Below, one piece after another: positions 1 through 7,556 of a DNA stretch of 64,000 bases. Source of the stretch: Flammeovirga kamogawensis (GTDB taxonomy: Bacteria > Bacteroidota > Bacteroidia > Cytophagales > Flammeovirgaceae); NCBI RefSeq assembly GCF_018736065.1, contig NZ_CP076129.1:868001-932000 (forward strand), written 5' to 3'. A program made the position numbers and the translations under genes. Position 1 is the first letter of the stretch. Each line of letters starts with the position of its first letter. The notes beneath the pieces are model-generated. The model was not told where the DNA came from. It saw only the letters and a program-made list of their open reading frames with translations, and ran no database searches.

Positions 1-201
1 CATTCCGTTATTTGCTAATCGGTCTATGTTTGGTGTGTTAATACCCGATCCCATAAATCCTAAATCTGAAAAACCCATATCGTCTGCCATAATCAATATA
101 ATATTCGGCTGACTAACTTTCTCGTTTTTAGTTGTCTCATTTTTTGATGTTTTACAAGAGACTAAAAATGCTAATAGGCTAAAAAGTAATAATCGTTTCA
201 T
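1..201 (-). CDS. Sulfatase, SPII lipoprotein (N-terminal fragment, runs off the window)
   Basis: Reading the minus strand from the ATG at 201 gives 67 open codons to the window edge. The product starts with a lipoprotein signal ([16 protein letters not shown], lipobox Cys16), then a polar linker and the sulfatase N-terminal strand [12 protein letters not shown], whose Asp pair (residues 40-41) normally binds the catalytic calcium, and [12 protein letters not shown], the usual next motif. The formylglycine motif lies beyond the edge. Sulfatases of this alkaline-phosphatase superfamily remove sulfate esters, here probably from algal glycans in the periplasm or on the outer membrane. It reads away from the RiPP gene train and is separated from it by about 140 bases. 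The family is clear; the substrate cannot be told from this fragment. Confidence 0.85.
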   Translation of the reverse strand, partial: MKRLLLFSLLAFLVSCKTSKNETTKNEKVSQPNIILIMADDMGFSDLGFMGSGINTPNIDRLANNGM

Positions 202-338
202 AAAAAATCTATGTTGCTGTTTAATACTACTACAATATTAGCAATTGTATAAAAGTACATAGAGGATAAATTCGTCGATTAGTAGCACGAAACTGACAAA
301 TTGGTCAGAATGGGGGGATTTATGGAGAAGTAAATCTT

Positions 339-512
339 TTAAAAGTTCTTTTTCTTGAAAACAAAAAACACATAAAACGACTGCAATGCAATGTATATAT
401 AACTTAATGCTAGTAAATATTTATTCTCGAATATCTGAAATAAATCAAGAAATATAATTACTATACAGACAATACTAAGTAGTATAATAAGTACTATTAT
501 AAGTGGTTTCAT
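339..512 (-). CDS. Small two-helix membrane protein (57 aa)
   Basis: An ATG at 512 opens 57 codons ending in TAA at 339. The product has a strongly hydrophobic N-terminal helix (about residues 3-24), a short polar turn with acidic and asparagine residues (about 25-31), a second aromatic-rich hydrophobic helix (about 32-52) and a basic C-terminal tail (KKKNF). It lies 49 bases downstream of the TolC-like gene on the same strand and would be the last gene of the RiPP gene train. Small double-helix proteins at this place in bacteriocin operons are often immunity or efflux accessory proteins, but I recognise no family. The evidence is an open frame with a membrane-protein pattern in AT-rich DNA, so it may be spurious. 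Confidence 0.4.
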   Translation of the reverse strand: MKPLIIVLIILLSIVCIVIIFLDLFQIFENKYLLALSYIYIALQSFYVFFVFKKKNF

Positions 513-561
513 AAGTTTGCTCTTTTAATTTACAAGTTGACTTTTTAAAATAGGTAATTTT

Positions 562-1893
562 TTACTTGATATCTAATAAACTCCCAGAGATTCTAAGCAA
601 AGTAATTTGGGATTGAATTAAACTTAGCTGTGAATTAAATAAATTTAATGAAGAATTAAGGTAACTATTTTGAACTTGTCTAAATTCAAATGTTGTTATC
701 GTTCCTTGCTCTAATTGTTCTTTACTTAACAATAAATTTTTATCTGCTGAAGCTAAACTTTTTTTACTTAACTCTTCTTTCTTTATCTCATTATGATAAG
801 CTAAAAATGCTTTTGTAAATTCATTTTTCAGATAAGTTTCTATTTTTTTTCTTTCTATGAAAGCTTTTTCTCTTTGTAAAATAGCAGATTGAATTTGTCT
901 ATTATTTTTTCCGCCATTATATATAGGCAAGGATAATGTAACTCCTATATTTGGTCCATACCCTAAACCTCTATTCGTTTCTTGTTTAAAACCACCTTCT
1001 AACTGAGGCATATCAGCTGTATACCAATTTGTGTTTCCAGAATATCCAAAATCAGCTGTTAACAAAGGTGCTTTTAAATTCTTCTTTTGTCTAATTGTAT
1101 TTTCCTGAATATATTCAACAATTTTTTGCCTGTTTAAAGACGTATTATTTTCTAAAGCAGTAGAATATAATTGTTCAAAATTAAAATTTTTAGGGGTTAT
1201 ATTCAATGAGTCTAACAAATCATACTGCATATCAATATTTTCAACACCCATAATATAGTTTAAATCTCTTTGTGAATTTTCCCAAATTAATAATTGATCT
1301 ATATAGTTTGTAGAATCAGTATAAAAGGTTGTTTCATCTCTTGCTAATTCAAAGCTACTTCCAGAGCCTACTTTATTTTGTAAACGTGAATTTTCTAATT
1401 TATCCTTAGATAGAGATAAAATACGATTTAAAACTTTTAGTTTCTCTTTCTCATATTGAACTATATAGTATGCTTGAATAACAAGTTCAATTTGTTCTTC
1501 CATCTGATATGTTAATTTCCAACTTGCCTGTTTCTCTAACATATTCAATTGTTCTTTCTTCAAAGAAACATTAAAGCCGTTAAATAATACCCATTGTAAA
1601 TTTAAACCTGCATTTAATGTGTTATTATTACTTTTTCCTTCTAAAGCAAAAGGAGATGCTGGATCTGTATATTGAAACTGTGCAGAATTACCGATTTGCA
1701 ATTGAGCTTGAGGGTACCTCCCTGCATTACCCCAAGTATTTAATTGAGATGCATCCTCGACATTCAAACGTTCAATGTTTATATCAAAATTACTTTTTAA
1801 AGCTTTTTGAACCGCATCATTTAAAGAAAGATTTTGAGCTTGTAATTTTAGGATTGAAAGAGTAATAAATATAGTGGTATAAAAATATTTCAT
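562..1893 (-). CDS. TolC-like outer-membrane efflux channel
   Basis: This 443-residue protein has a signal peptide (about 1-20, cleaved after LQA) and the two-fold repeat of long amphipathic helices typical of outer membrane efflux proteins (OEP family), with the N-terminal LSLNDAVQKALKSNFDI motif and its second-half counterpart around residues 330-400. Length matches the family. It would form the trimeric outer-membrane duct that docks on the HlyD/MacA-type adaptor encoded just upstream. The gene starts 4 bases after the stop of the ABC ATPase gene and is co-transcribed with it. With the upstream permease, adaptor and ATPase it makes a complete MacAB-TolC-type tripartite pump dedicated to this cluster, so the channel probably carries the cluster's peptide out of the cell. 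Substrate is inferred from context only. Confidence 0.88.
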   Translation of the reverse strand: MKYFYTTIFITLSILKLQAQNLSLNDAVQKALKSNFDINIERLNVEDASQLNTWGNAGRYPQAQLQIGNSAQFQYTDPASPFALEGKSNNNTLNAGLNLQWVLFNGFNVSLKKEQLNMLEKQASWKLTYQMEEQIELVIQAYYIVQYEKEKLKVLNRILSLSKDKLENSRLQNKVGSGSSFELARDETTFYTDSTNYIDQLLIWENSQRDLNYIMGVENIDMQYDLLDSLNITPKNFNFEQLYSTALENNTSLNRQKIVEYIQENTIRQKKNLKAPLLTADFGYSGNTNWYTADMPQLEGGFKQETNRGLGYGPNIGVTLSLPIYNGGKNNRQIQSAILQREKAFIERKKIETYLKNEFTKAFLAYHNEIKKEELSKKSLASADKNLLLSKEQLEQGTITTFEFRQVQNSYLNSSLNLFNSQLSLIQSQITLLRISGSLLDIK

Positions 1894-1897
1894 TTTA

Positions 1898-2560
1898 TTA
1901 TATTAAAATATGACCATCTGCTAAGTGAATTATTTTATCAGCATACCCCGCTATTGTTTTATCATGTGTGATCATTAAAATAGTTTTACCACTAGTATTA
2001 ATTCCCTTTAAAAGATTCATAATTTCGTGAGATGTTTTAGAATCCAAGGCTCCTGTTGGTTCATCCGCAAATATAATTGGAGGGTTTGTAACTAAAGCTC
2101 TAGCAATTGCCACTCTCTGTTTTTGACCTCCTGATAATTCATTTGGTAATGAATCTGCTTTTTCTAATAGACCTACTTTTTGTAAAACATCTTTTGCTTT
2201 TAGCGTTCTTTCCTTGCTTTTTACTTTTTGATAAAATAATGCTAATTCGATATTTTTAAGAACGGTTTTATGGGGTAATAAATGAAATGATTGAAACACA
2301 AACCCCATTAATTCATTTCTCAGTTTTGCTTTTTCTGTTTCGTTTAAATCCATACATTCTAAACCATTTAATGATAAATAGCCTGAGTCTAAGTTATCTA
2401 ATAAGCCAATGATATTTAAAAGAGTTGATTTTCCAGAACCAGAAGAACCCATAATAGCAACAAATTCAGATCGACCTACTTTAAGTGAAATATTTTTTAA
2501 CACTTCATTCTTAATATCATTAGTTTGATAAGACTTATAAACACCATCTAGAATAATCAT
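1898..2560 (-). CDS. MacB/LolD-type ABC transporter ATPase
   Basis: A 220-residue stand-alone nucleotide-binding domain. Walker A is GSSGSGKST, the Q-loop region is VFQSFHLLPHKTV, the signature is LSGGQKQRVAIARA, Walker B is IIFADEPTGALDS and the H-loop is MITHD. The PTGALDS form and the length are typical of the LolD/MacB group that powers FtsX-type permeases. The start ATG overlaps the adaptor stop codon by four bases (ATGA), pointing to translational coupling. It should pair with the FtsX-like permease at 3630-4871, which has no ATPase domain of its own. Function in export of the cluster product is inferred from gene order. Confidence 0.93.
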   Translation of the reverse strand: MIILDGVYKSYQTNDIKNEVLKNISLKVGRSEFVAIMGSSGSGKSTLLNIIGLLDNLDSGYLSLNGLECMDLNETEKAKLRNELMGFVFQSFHLLPHKTVLKNIELALFYQKVKSKERTLKAKDVLQKVGLLEKADSLPNELSGGQKQRVAIARALVTNPPIIFADEPTGALDSKTSHEIMNLLKGINTSGKTILMITHDKTIAGYADKIIHLADGHILI

Positions 2561-3624
2561 AATCTTAATAATGACGTTTCAGTTAATCCATTCTTTATTT
2601 CTATTTCTATTCCATTAGATACTCCTACTTCAACATATCTTTTTTCTTTTTCCCCTTCTATGTTTAAGTATACAAAAGTTTGATCTTTTTCATCGAAGAA
2701 TAACATTTCTTCCTTAATTGCTAAAACCGAATCAGTTTCTTCAATTAAGATATTCGCAATAGCAGAATACCCAGATCTAATAACAAGTTTTTGATTTTGT
2801 TCATATTGGATTAAAGCTTCGAATTCAAATTTAGAAATACCATTTATTAATTTACCTTTTGGTGATATATAAGTTAAAATGGCATCAAATACTTGGTTTC
2901 CAGTAGCACCTATAAAAATTGGAAAATGCATTCCTTCTTTTAGATATTGAATATCATTTTCTGAAATTAACCCTTTAAATAACATTTTATTCATATCTGC
3001 TACAGTAGCTATAGTACTTCCTTCATTGAACGTATTTGTTTCAATTACATAACTTCCCTCCTTAAATGGAATATCTAACACTACTCCAGAAATTGTAGAA
3101 TACACATGGTTTGAAACTTGCTTTTCACCATCAATATGTCCCTTCTTAATTAATTGTATTTTCCTTTTGATTGAATAAAGCTCTTGTCTATATTTTTTTT
3201 CCTCATTTTCAATTTTTTGAAAAGTACTTTCTGATATAGCTCCAGCTTGAAATAACTTCTTATTTCTTTCTAAATCTGCTTTGGCTAGATTATAATTATC
3301 TTTAACAAGTCTCATTCTATTTTCTGCATCTTCCAATGATAGTGGATCTATAATAACTTTTAGAGTTGCCACTAAATCTCCTACCTTTACATGATGACCA
3401 GGACGTATATATATTTTTTCTATTACACCCGAAATTTGTGGTTTAAGGTGTATTTCTTTCATCGGTTCAATATATCCAGAAAGTTTTCTTTCATGTTTAA
3501 TAATTGAATAATAAGGATGAATGCCTTTATTTTTCAACCTATCTTCTTTCTGATTTTTTTTAAATGCAAAAGCAGATAATACCCCAATAAATACAATTAA
3601 AAAAATTATTGCTTTACTTTTCAT
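2557..3624 (-). CDS. HlyD/MacA-type periplasmic adaptor of the efflux pump
   Basis: 355 residues with an N-terminal membrane anchor (about 5-21), a biotinyl-lipoyl-like half motif (SGYIEPMKEIHLKPQISGVI, then IRPGHHVKVGDLVATL), a coiled-coil hairpin around residues 105-165 rich in Lys and Glu, the second lipoyl half (STISGVVLDIPFKEGSYV) and a beta-barrel region to the end. This is the membrane fusion protein layout. It bridges the inner-membrane permease and the TolC-like channel. It starts 5 bases after the permease stop and overlaps the ATPase start by 4 bases, so all four pump genes form one transcriptional unit. The C-terminal membrane-proximal domain is short compared with E. coli MacA. 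Confidence 0.9.
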   Translation of the reverse strand: MKSKAIIFLIVFIGVLSAFAFKKNQKEDRLKNKGIHPYYSIIKHERKLSGYIEPMKEIHLKPQISGVIEKIYIRPGHHVKVGDLVATLKVIIDPLSLEDAENRMRLVKDNYNLAKADLERNKKLFQAGAISESTFQKIENEEKKYRQELYSIKRKIQLIKKGHIDGEKQVSNHVYSTISGVVLDIPFKEGSYVIETNTFNEGSTIATVADMNKMLFKGLISENDIQYLKEGMHFPIFIGATGNQVFDAILTYISPKGKLINGISKFEFEALIQYEQNQKLVIRSGYSAIANILIEETDSVLAIKEEMLFFDEKDQTFVYLNIEGEKEKRYVEVGVSNGIEIEIKNGLTETSLLRL

Positions 3625-3629
3625 ACTAA

Positions 3630-4871
3630 TTAATTTTTTTCATTTAATGCATTCACTACTGTTAAATCCATAGCCTTTTTTGCAGGAATAAATCCAGCAA
3701 TAACACCTGAAATAAGTAACAATATAAAAGCTAAAAATATAATTAATGGGTTTACTTCTAACCCTTCTATAATCTTACTTTCAGTAGAATGAAAAATGAA
3801 ATAATTTAAAATTTCAATTATAATAACCCCTAACAATATCCCAATTACACCAGAAAAAAGTGTAAGTAAAGTGGATTCTGTCACAATCATTATCAACAAT
3901 TCTCTTGGTGATGCTCCCAATGCTTTTCGTATTCCTAATTCCTTTGTTCGTTCTTTGATAGCTAATACCATCATATTACAAATACTAATCATTCCACTTA
4001 ATAGTAATGATATTCCTACTCCCCATAAAAAAAAGTTAAGGTATTTAAAAAGGTCATCAAAAGATTTTTTTTGTTCTTTAGCTTCTAGTAAGAAGAGAGC
4101 ATTGGTATCTTTTTCATCAAACCTTAAAGTCTTAGAAAAATGAGGTTTTAATTCTTTATCAACAAAATCACTTTCAACAGCACTTGATAATGAAATACCA
4201 AATGAAAAAAATGCTTCTTTTTTTTCAAAAATACTTTGAAAAGTTTCTAAAGGAATAAAGATATTTCTTGTTTCATTTTGAGAAAATAAATTATCATTAT
4301 CCAATTCACCTATAATTACAAAAGGTACATTGTCTATATAGATTTCTTTTCCTATTCCTTTTTCATTTTTGAATAACGATTCTTGAGAATACCCTCCAAC
4401 AATGCAAACATTTCGTTTTTGTGTTTCATCTAACGGATTGAAATACCTACCTCTTTTTAATGGTAGGTTTTTAAGATCAAAGAAATCATTGTTTACACCT
4501 TTCAAATTACATTGTATATGCTTATTGAGATATGATATTTTTGTAAATCCGTTTTTATTTACTTCTAAAGCAAGTTGTTCTATTTCATTGTACTTTAATT
4601 GAAGTGATGTTAAATATGCATCTGTAAAAGTGATATTTTTACCTTCCGGTTCTCCATTATAAACCATCGAAGTTTGTCCGCCATATACCCAAACAGAATT
4701 CTTAGAATAACCTGAAAAGAGTTTTTGGATACCTTTGTATAACCCTTCTCCACCGCCTAAAAGTAATATTAATATCAACAACCCCCAGGACACGCCTAAA
4801 CCAGTTGTTACATTACGTACTTTATGTGAAGAAAGGTTTTCTAAAGGTTCTTGTAAGAATGATATTAGCAT
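3630..4871 (-). CDS. MacB-type FtsX-fold ABC permease (ATPase in trans)
   Basis: 413 residues. A first membrane helix at about 23-42 is followed by a large periplasmic MacB_PCD-like domain (about 45-275) and three C-terminal helices (about 280-305, 330-360, 375-400) enclosing the FtsX signature KERTKELGIRKALGASPREL. This is the four-helix mechanotransmission topology of MacB. Unlike E. coli MacB it lacks a fused ATPase, which is supplied by the gene at 1898-2560. The N-terminus (LISFLQEPLENLSSHKVRNV) is the usual start of Bacteroidota members. It follows a 324-base gap, so it may have its own promoter. It probably helps move the cluster product across the outer membrane together with MacA and TolC homologues. 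Confidence 0.88.
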   Translation of the reverse strand: MLISFLQEPLENLSSHKVRNVTTGLGVSWGLLILILLLGGGEGLYKGIQKLFSGYSKNSVWVYGGQTSMVYNGEPEGKNITFTDAYLTSLQLKYNEIEQLALEVNKNGFTKISYLNKHIQCNLKGVNNDFFDLKNLPLKRGRYFNPLDETQKRNVCIVGGYSQESLFKNEKGIGKEIYIDNVPFVIIGELDNDNLFSQNETRNIFIPLETFQSIFEKKEAFFSFGISLSSAVESDFVDKELKPHFSKTLRFDEKDTNALFLLEAKEQKKSFDDLFKYLNFFLWGVGISLLLSGMISICNMMVLAIKERTKELGIRKALGASPRELLIMIVTESTLLTLFSGVIGILLGVIIIEILNYFIFHSTESKIIEGLEVNPLIIFLAFILLLISGVIAGFIPAKKAMDLTVVNALNEKN

Positions 4872-4873
4872 TT

Positions 4874-4960
4874 TTAAACTAAAAAAAAGATTAAATAAAT
4901 AGTAACTCCTCTTTTAGAAAAAAGAAAACATACAATTAACTTCAGTAAATTCTTTATCAT
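4874..4960 (-). CDS. Possible 28-aa hydrophobic leader peptide before the MacB-type permease
   Basis: ATG at 4960 opens 28 codons ending in TAA two bases before the ATG of the permease at 4871. The peptide is MIKNLLKLIVCFLFSKRG followed by a hydrophobic tail. The two-base gap would permit translational coupling. It starts 20 bases after motif copy A. The frame is short enough to occur by chance in this AT-rich DNA, so it is reported only because of its spacing. Confidence 0.2.
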   Translation of the reverse strand: MIKNLLKLIVCFLFSKRGVTIYLIFFLV

Positions 4961-4979
4961 TACTATTTTTTTCTAAAAC

Positions 4980-5014
4980 TTTTCAAGTTCAGACTCTCTT
5001 TCGATCTTGCCTAA
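4980..5014 (-). repeat. Cluster repeat copy A (most degenerate)
   Basis: On the minus strand this copy reads about TTAGGCAAGATCGAAAG and ends ACTTGAAAAG. It shares the ACTTGAAAA end and the AGGC...AAG start with copies B and C. An ATG follows 20 bases after the end of the motif. Confidence 0.35.
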
Positions 5015-5035
5015 TAAAAAATATTTGTAGATATA

Positions 5036-5052
5036 TCAACTTCTAAAGTTGA
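5036..5052 (-). terminator. Weak terminator hairpin after the ABC-2 permease
   Basis: A perfect 7-bp stem (TCAACTT / AAGTTGA) with a 3-base loop. On the minus strand it is followed by an AT-rich stretch with TTTTTT about 20 bases on. It lies about 145 bases beyond the permease stop at 5196, so it may separate that operon from the pump genes. Confidence 0.3.
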
Positions 5053-5080
5053 ATTATGTTTCATTTTTTATTAAAGTTAA

Positions 5081-5120
5081 TTTTCAAGTATCTAACTTAT
5101 TAAAAGCTTACTTACGCCTA
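5081..5120 (-). repeat. Cluster repeat copy B
   Basis: The minus strand reads TAGGCGTAAGT, then AAGCTTTTAATAAGTTAGA and ends TACTTGAAAA. It aligns with copy C before the precursor over most of its length with a few gaps. An ATG follows exactly 17 bases after the end, as for the precursor, but opens only a 17-codon frame. Confidence 0.45.
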
Positions 5121-5195
5121 CTATTTTTACAAATACAACTTATTAACCATATAACTGTTTTTTAAAACTAAAATCCACTAAACAATAGTTTTTAA

Positions 5196-6473
5196 CTATT
5201 TAGAAAGTAATTTATATTTTCCTTTTTTATACATAGTTTTTGATATGGTTAAGATTAATCCTCCAATTAAAACTATAATAACAACTAACAAATATAGAGA
5301 AGTTGTTTTTGTTAAATAATAGATTAAAAATGTGCTTATTATTAAAAAAAGAGAAGCAACTTTGGAAGTTGTACCATTTAACTGAAATACTCTTTTGATA
5401 GATAATGGCATTGTAATACTCCAAAAAAAACTACTAGAATATGCTAGTATTAAAGAGAATAAATAAAAGCTACTTATTTTAACCAAGTTAATTTTGAAAA
5501 ATAAAATTGCTAATAAAGTTAATGATAAATCTATAAATAATGGGAAAATAAGAAGTCTAGAACCAATTTGAATAATATGATTAAATTGACCATTTGATAA
5601 GTACGATCTAAACAATAGGTCTTTAAAAAACATTAAAAAGTTATTATGGAGATAATTAAATATAAAAATAGGTGAAAGTATTACCCATAATAACGCTTCA
5701 CTATCGCCAAAATATTTCCCTGTTTTTCTATACAAAACAATATTAATAGTGATTAGTAAACTTTTCATAAAAAACGCAACTAATATAGTATTTAATCTTG
5801 TTTTATTTTTTATTAAAATTGTAATAAAAAATGGAAAATGATAATTATTATTTTGGACAACAAAAGAATAATTTTCTGTTATAGATTCCTTGTAATAACC
5901 ATCTAGAAATGAAAGTAATATTAAACACCAATAAAAATTATCTTTCAAAAAGAAGATAAGAAATACTATAATTATTGTTAGTAGGTAACTTAATAAGTTA
6001 TTTTTAAAATCAATTAAATACTGAATATTTCGAAATATGAATATTACATTCACTATAAGAATAAAGCTTTTTAAGATATATTCATTTTCTGCACCTAAAA
6101 GCCAGATACACATATAAAAAAGAGTTATTAGGAGGATTAGAGGCGTGAAAAAATAGACAACTAAAGAATATAAATATTTCACAAAAATAGATATTGGATA
6201 ATAAGAAGGGAATTCTTTTTTTAATGATGAATAGTTTGGAAAAACTTTAAAAAAAATAAAAAAAACTACTATTAATGTGTTAACAAAAATATTGAATTCA
6301 TTTAAACTAATAAATTCAGTATTTCCATTAATTATTAATTTTGATAAAAGGCTATACAAACCTCCGTATATTAGAGTCGTAAATATTGCTATTATATTAA
6401 TTAATACTATGCCCACATCTTTTAAATGATGAGTCAATAACTTCAATCTTATACTAATCAATGTCTTAATCAT
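5196..6473 (-). CDS. ABC-2-type permease, probable self-immunity pump subunit
   Basis: About 425 residues, nearly all hydrophobic, with roughly ten to twelve membrane helices separated by short loops rich in Lys, Asn and Phe. I place the start at the ATG at 6473, not the TTG six bases upstream, because this ATG overlaps the ATPase stop codon as ATGA. The partner ATPase is the gene at 6470-7222. Small ABC pumps of this BcrAB/LanFE-like layout beside a bacteriocin precursor usually expel the peptide from the producer's membrane; that role is inferred from position. I do not recognise a closer family. Its codon use is very AT-rich, even against neighbours. Confidence 0.75.
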   Translation of the reverse strand: MIKTLISIRLKLLTHHLKDVGIVLINIIAIFTTLIYGGLYSLLSKLIINGNTEFISLNEFNIFVNTLIVVFFIFFKVFPNYSSLKKEFPSYYPISIFVKYLYSLVVYFFTPLILLITLFYMCIWLLGAENEYILKSFILIVNVIFIFRNIQYLIDFKNNLLSYLLTIIIVFLIFFLKDNFYWCLILLSFLDGYYKESITENYSFVVQNNNYHFPFFITILIKNKTRLNTILVAFFMKSLLITINIVLYRKTGKYFGDSEALLWVILSPIFIFNYLHNNFLMFFKDLLFRSYLSNGQFNHIIQIGSRLLIFPLFIDLSLTLLAILFFKINLVKISSFYLFSLILAYSSSFFWSITMPLSIKRVFQLNGTTSKVASLFLIISTFLIYYLTKTTSLYLLVVIIVLIGGLILTISKTMYKKGKYKLLSK

Positions 6474-7222
6474 AACCAATCCAAGTTTAATTGAGTTTCT
6501 TCTACATCAATATTTAACCATTTTAATAATTCATCATAAAGTGATTGATTTGTGATAAATTGTCTATATTCTCCTGAAAATGTAATCTTACTATCAATTA
6601 ATATTCCTATATCTGTACTTATTTTTTCAATATAATTGATATTGTGAGAAGAGATAAATATGCAACGTTCATTATTGATATATTTCTTTAAAAATAAGCA
6701 CAGCTTATTGGCTGAAACTAAATCTAACCCAGTAAAAGGTTCATCTAATATCAATAAATCAGGTGTATGAATGACAGCTGCACAAAAAGCTATTTTCTTT
6801 TTCATACCAGTGGAATAAGTTAAGATTGGTTGATTTAATGATGACTTGTTTTTGTCTTCAAAAAATAAGTCTAACAAATCTTGTATTCTCTTATCAATAA
6901 CTTCTTTAGGTACTTTATAAATCTGAGCTATATATTTTAGAAATGTGTAGGCATCTACTTCTTCTATTAAATTTAATTGATCTTGAAGTACACCTATATT
7001 TCTTTTCTCTATAGTTGTTAAATTCGTAACAGGTTTACCATTAATAGTAATAAGACCTTCATCTATTGTAATTAAATCCAATATCGCATTTAATAAAGTT
7101 GACTTTCCTTCACCATTTTTGCCTATCAAAGTATATATAGACCCAGGATTTATATGAATATCTAATATATCTAGTACCTTATGTGAATTATATACTTTCT
7201 TTAAATTCTTTATTTTTATCAT
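6470..7222 (-). CDS. ABC transporter ATPase, probable self-immunity pump subunit
   Basis: A 250-residue nucleotide-binding domain with Walker A GKNGEGKST, Q-loop GVLQDQLNLIEEVDAY, a slightly divergent signature LTYSTGMKKKIAFCAA in place of LSGGQ, Walker B LLILDEPFTGLD and the H-loop SSHNI. The STGM-type signature and the C-terminal extension are typical of the CcmA/BcrA/NatA group that works with ABC-2 permeases. It is the first gene after the precursor on the same strand, 65 bases on and separated by a strong hairpin, and overlaps its permease by 4 bases. Together they resemble LanFE-type immunity transporters. Family is clear; the immunity role is inference. Confidence 0.88.
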   Translation of the reverse strand: MIKIKNLKKVYNSHKVLDILDIHINPGSIYTLIGKNGEGKSTLLNAILDLITIDEGLITINGKPVTNLTTIEKRNIGVLQDQLNLIEEVDAYTFLKYIAQIYKVPKEVIDKRIQDLLDLFFEDKNKSSLNQPILTYSTGMKKKIAFCAAVIHTPDLLILDEPFTGLDLVSANKLCLFLKKYINNERCIFISSHNINYIEKISTDIGILIDSKITFSGEYRQFITNQSLYDELLKWLNIDVEETQLNLDWL

Positions 7223-7250
7223 AAAAACAATTAATTATTATAAAAAATTA

Positions 7251-7279
7251 TAAACCCTACTTATTTAAAGTAGGGTTTA
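7251..7279 (-). terminator. Terminator/attenuator directly after the precursor gene
   Basis: A perfect 12-bp inverted repeat (TAAACCCTACTT, 7251-7262, and AAGTAGGGTTTA, 7268-7279) with a 5-base loop, nine bases after the precursor stop. On the minus strand it is followed by a T-rich run (TAATTTTTTATAAT). Intrinsic terminators between a bacteriocin precursor and its downstream genes commonly let the short precursor mRNA accumulate with partial read-through into immunity and export genes. Confidence 0.75.
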
Positions 7280-7287
7280 ATTTCCTA

Positions 7288-7476
7288 TTAACTATATGCA
7301 CAGTAAACTGAAGCTATTCCCATACCAATAGCAGTTGGACCTGCTATTAATGCTCCTACAGGACCAGCAAAAGCTGCTACACCAGCAACAAGCCCGGCTG
7401 TTGCAATTACCTTATTGGTTGTTGAAGAACAACCACCTTCAATAATTACCATTTCATTTAAATTAAGGTTTTCCAT
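7288..7476 (-). CDS. Double-glycine-leader RiPP/bacteriocin precursor peptide
   Basis: 62 residues. The first 15 form a short leader (MENLNLNEMVIIEGG) ending in the Gly-Gly that C39 peptidases cleave; the L4, L6, M9 and I11/I12 spacing is of the double-glycine type. The predicted 47-residue core begins with Cys16 and a Ser/Thr cluster (CSSTTNK), continues as an unbroken Gly/Ala/Val/Ile segment with several GxxxG-like spacings and two Gly-Pro pairs, and ends YCAYS, with the only other Cys at 59. So one disulfide could tie both ends of a hydrophobic hairpin. It lies between its probable exporter (7557-9674) and ABC-2 pump. Ser/Thr residues 17-20 are candidate sites for the cluster glycosyltransferase. 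I know no named family with this core. The assignment as precursor is strong; activity and modifications are inferred. Confidence 0.85.
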   Translation of the reverse strand: MENLNLNEMVIIEGGCSSTTNKVIATAGLVAGVAAFAGPVGALIAGPTAIGMGIASVYCAYS

Positions 7477-7492
7477 TATTTATAAAAGTTTG

Positions 7493-7537
7493 TTTTCAAG
7501 TGTCTACTCTTTTCAAGCTTTTCGACTTCCGCTTATT
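7493..7537 (-). repeat. Cluster repeat copy C, just upstream of the precursor gene
   Basis: The minus strand reads TAAGCGGAAGTCGAAAAG, then CTTGAAAAGAGTAGACACTTGAAAA split over the next bases, ending 17 bases before the precursor ATG. Two related copies lie at 5081-5120 and 4980-5014. It may be a regulator binding site or 5'-UTR element. A weak promoter -7-like element (TATTATTG on the minus strand) lies just upstream at 7547-7554. Confidence 0.4.
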
Positions 7538-7556
7538 ATTTGTGCACAATAATATC

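Larger units (their letters stand above)
4872..5195 (-). other. Gap with two copies of the cluster repeat and a hairpin
   Basis: This 324-base stretch separates the two export/immunity gene groups. It holds no long reading frame. I see two degenerate copies (4980-5014 and 5081-5120) of a motif that also lies just before the precursor gene, a 7-bp hairpin at 5036-5052, and two very short frames that start 17-20 bases after each motif copy. A promoter for the MacAB-TolC genes is likely here but no clear TTTG/TAnnTTTG pair is visible. Confidence 0.5.

Noticed and set aside
5036-5120. 17-codon frame (start 5064) after repeat copy B as a second precursor
   Set aside because: The encoded peptide has no double-glycine leader, no Cys and is too short; only its spacing is notable.
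6470-6479. Permease start at 6479
   Set aside because: The codon there is TTG; the ATG at 6473 overlaps the ATPase stop as ATGA and is more likely.
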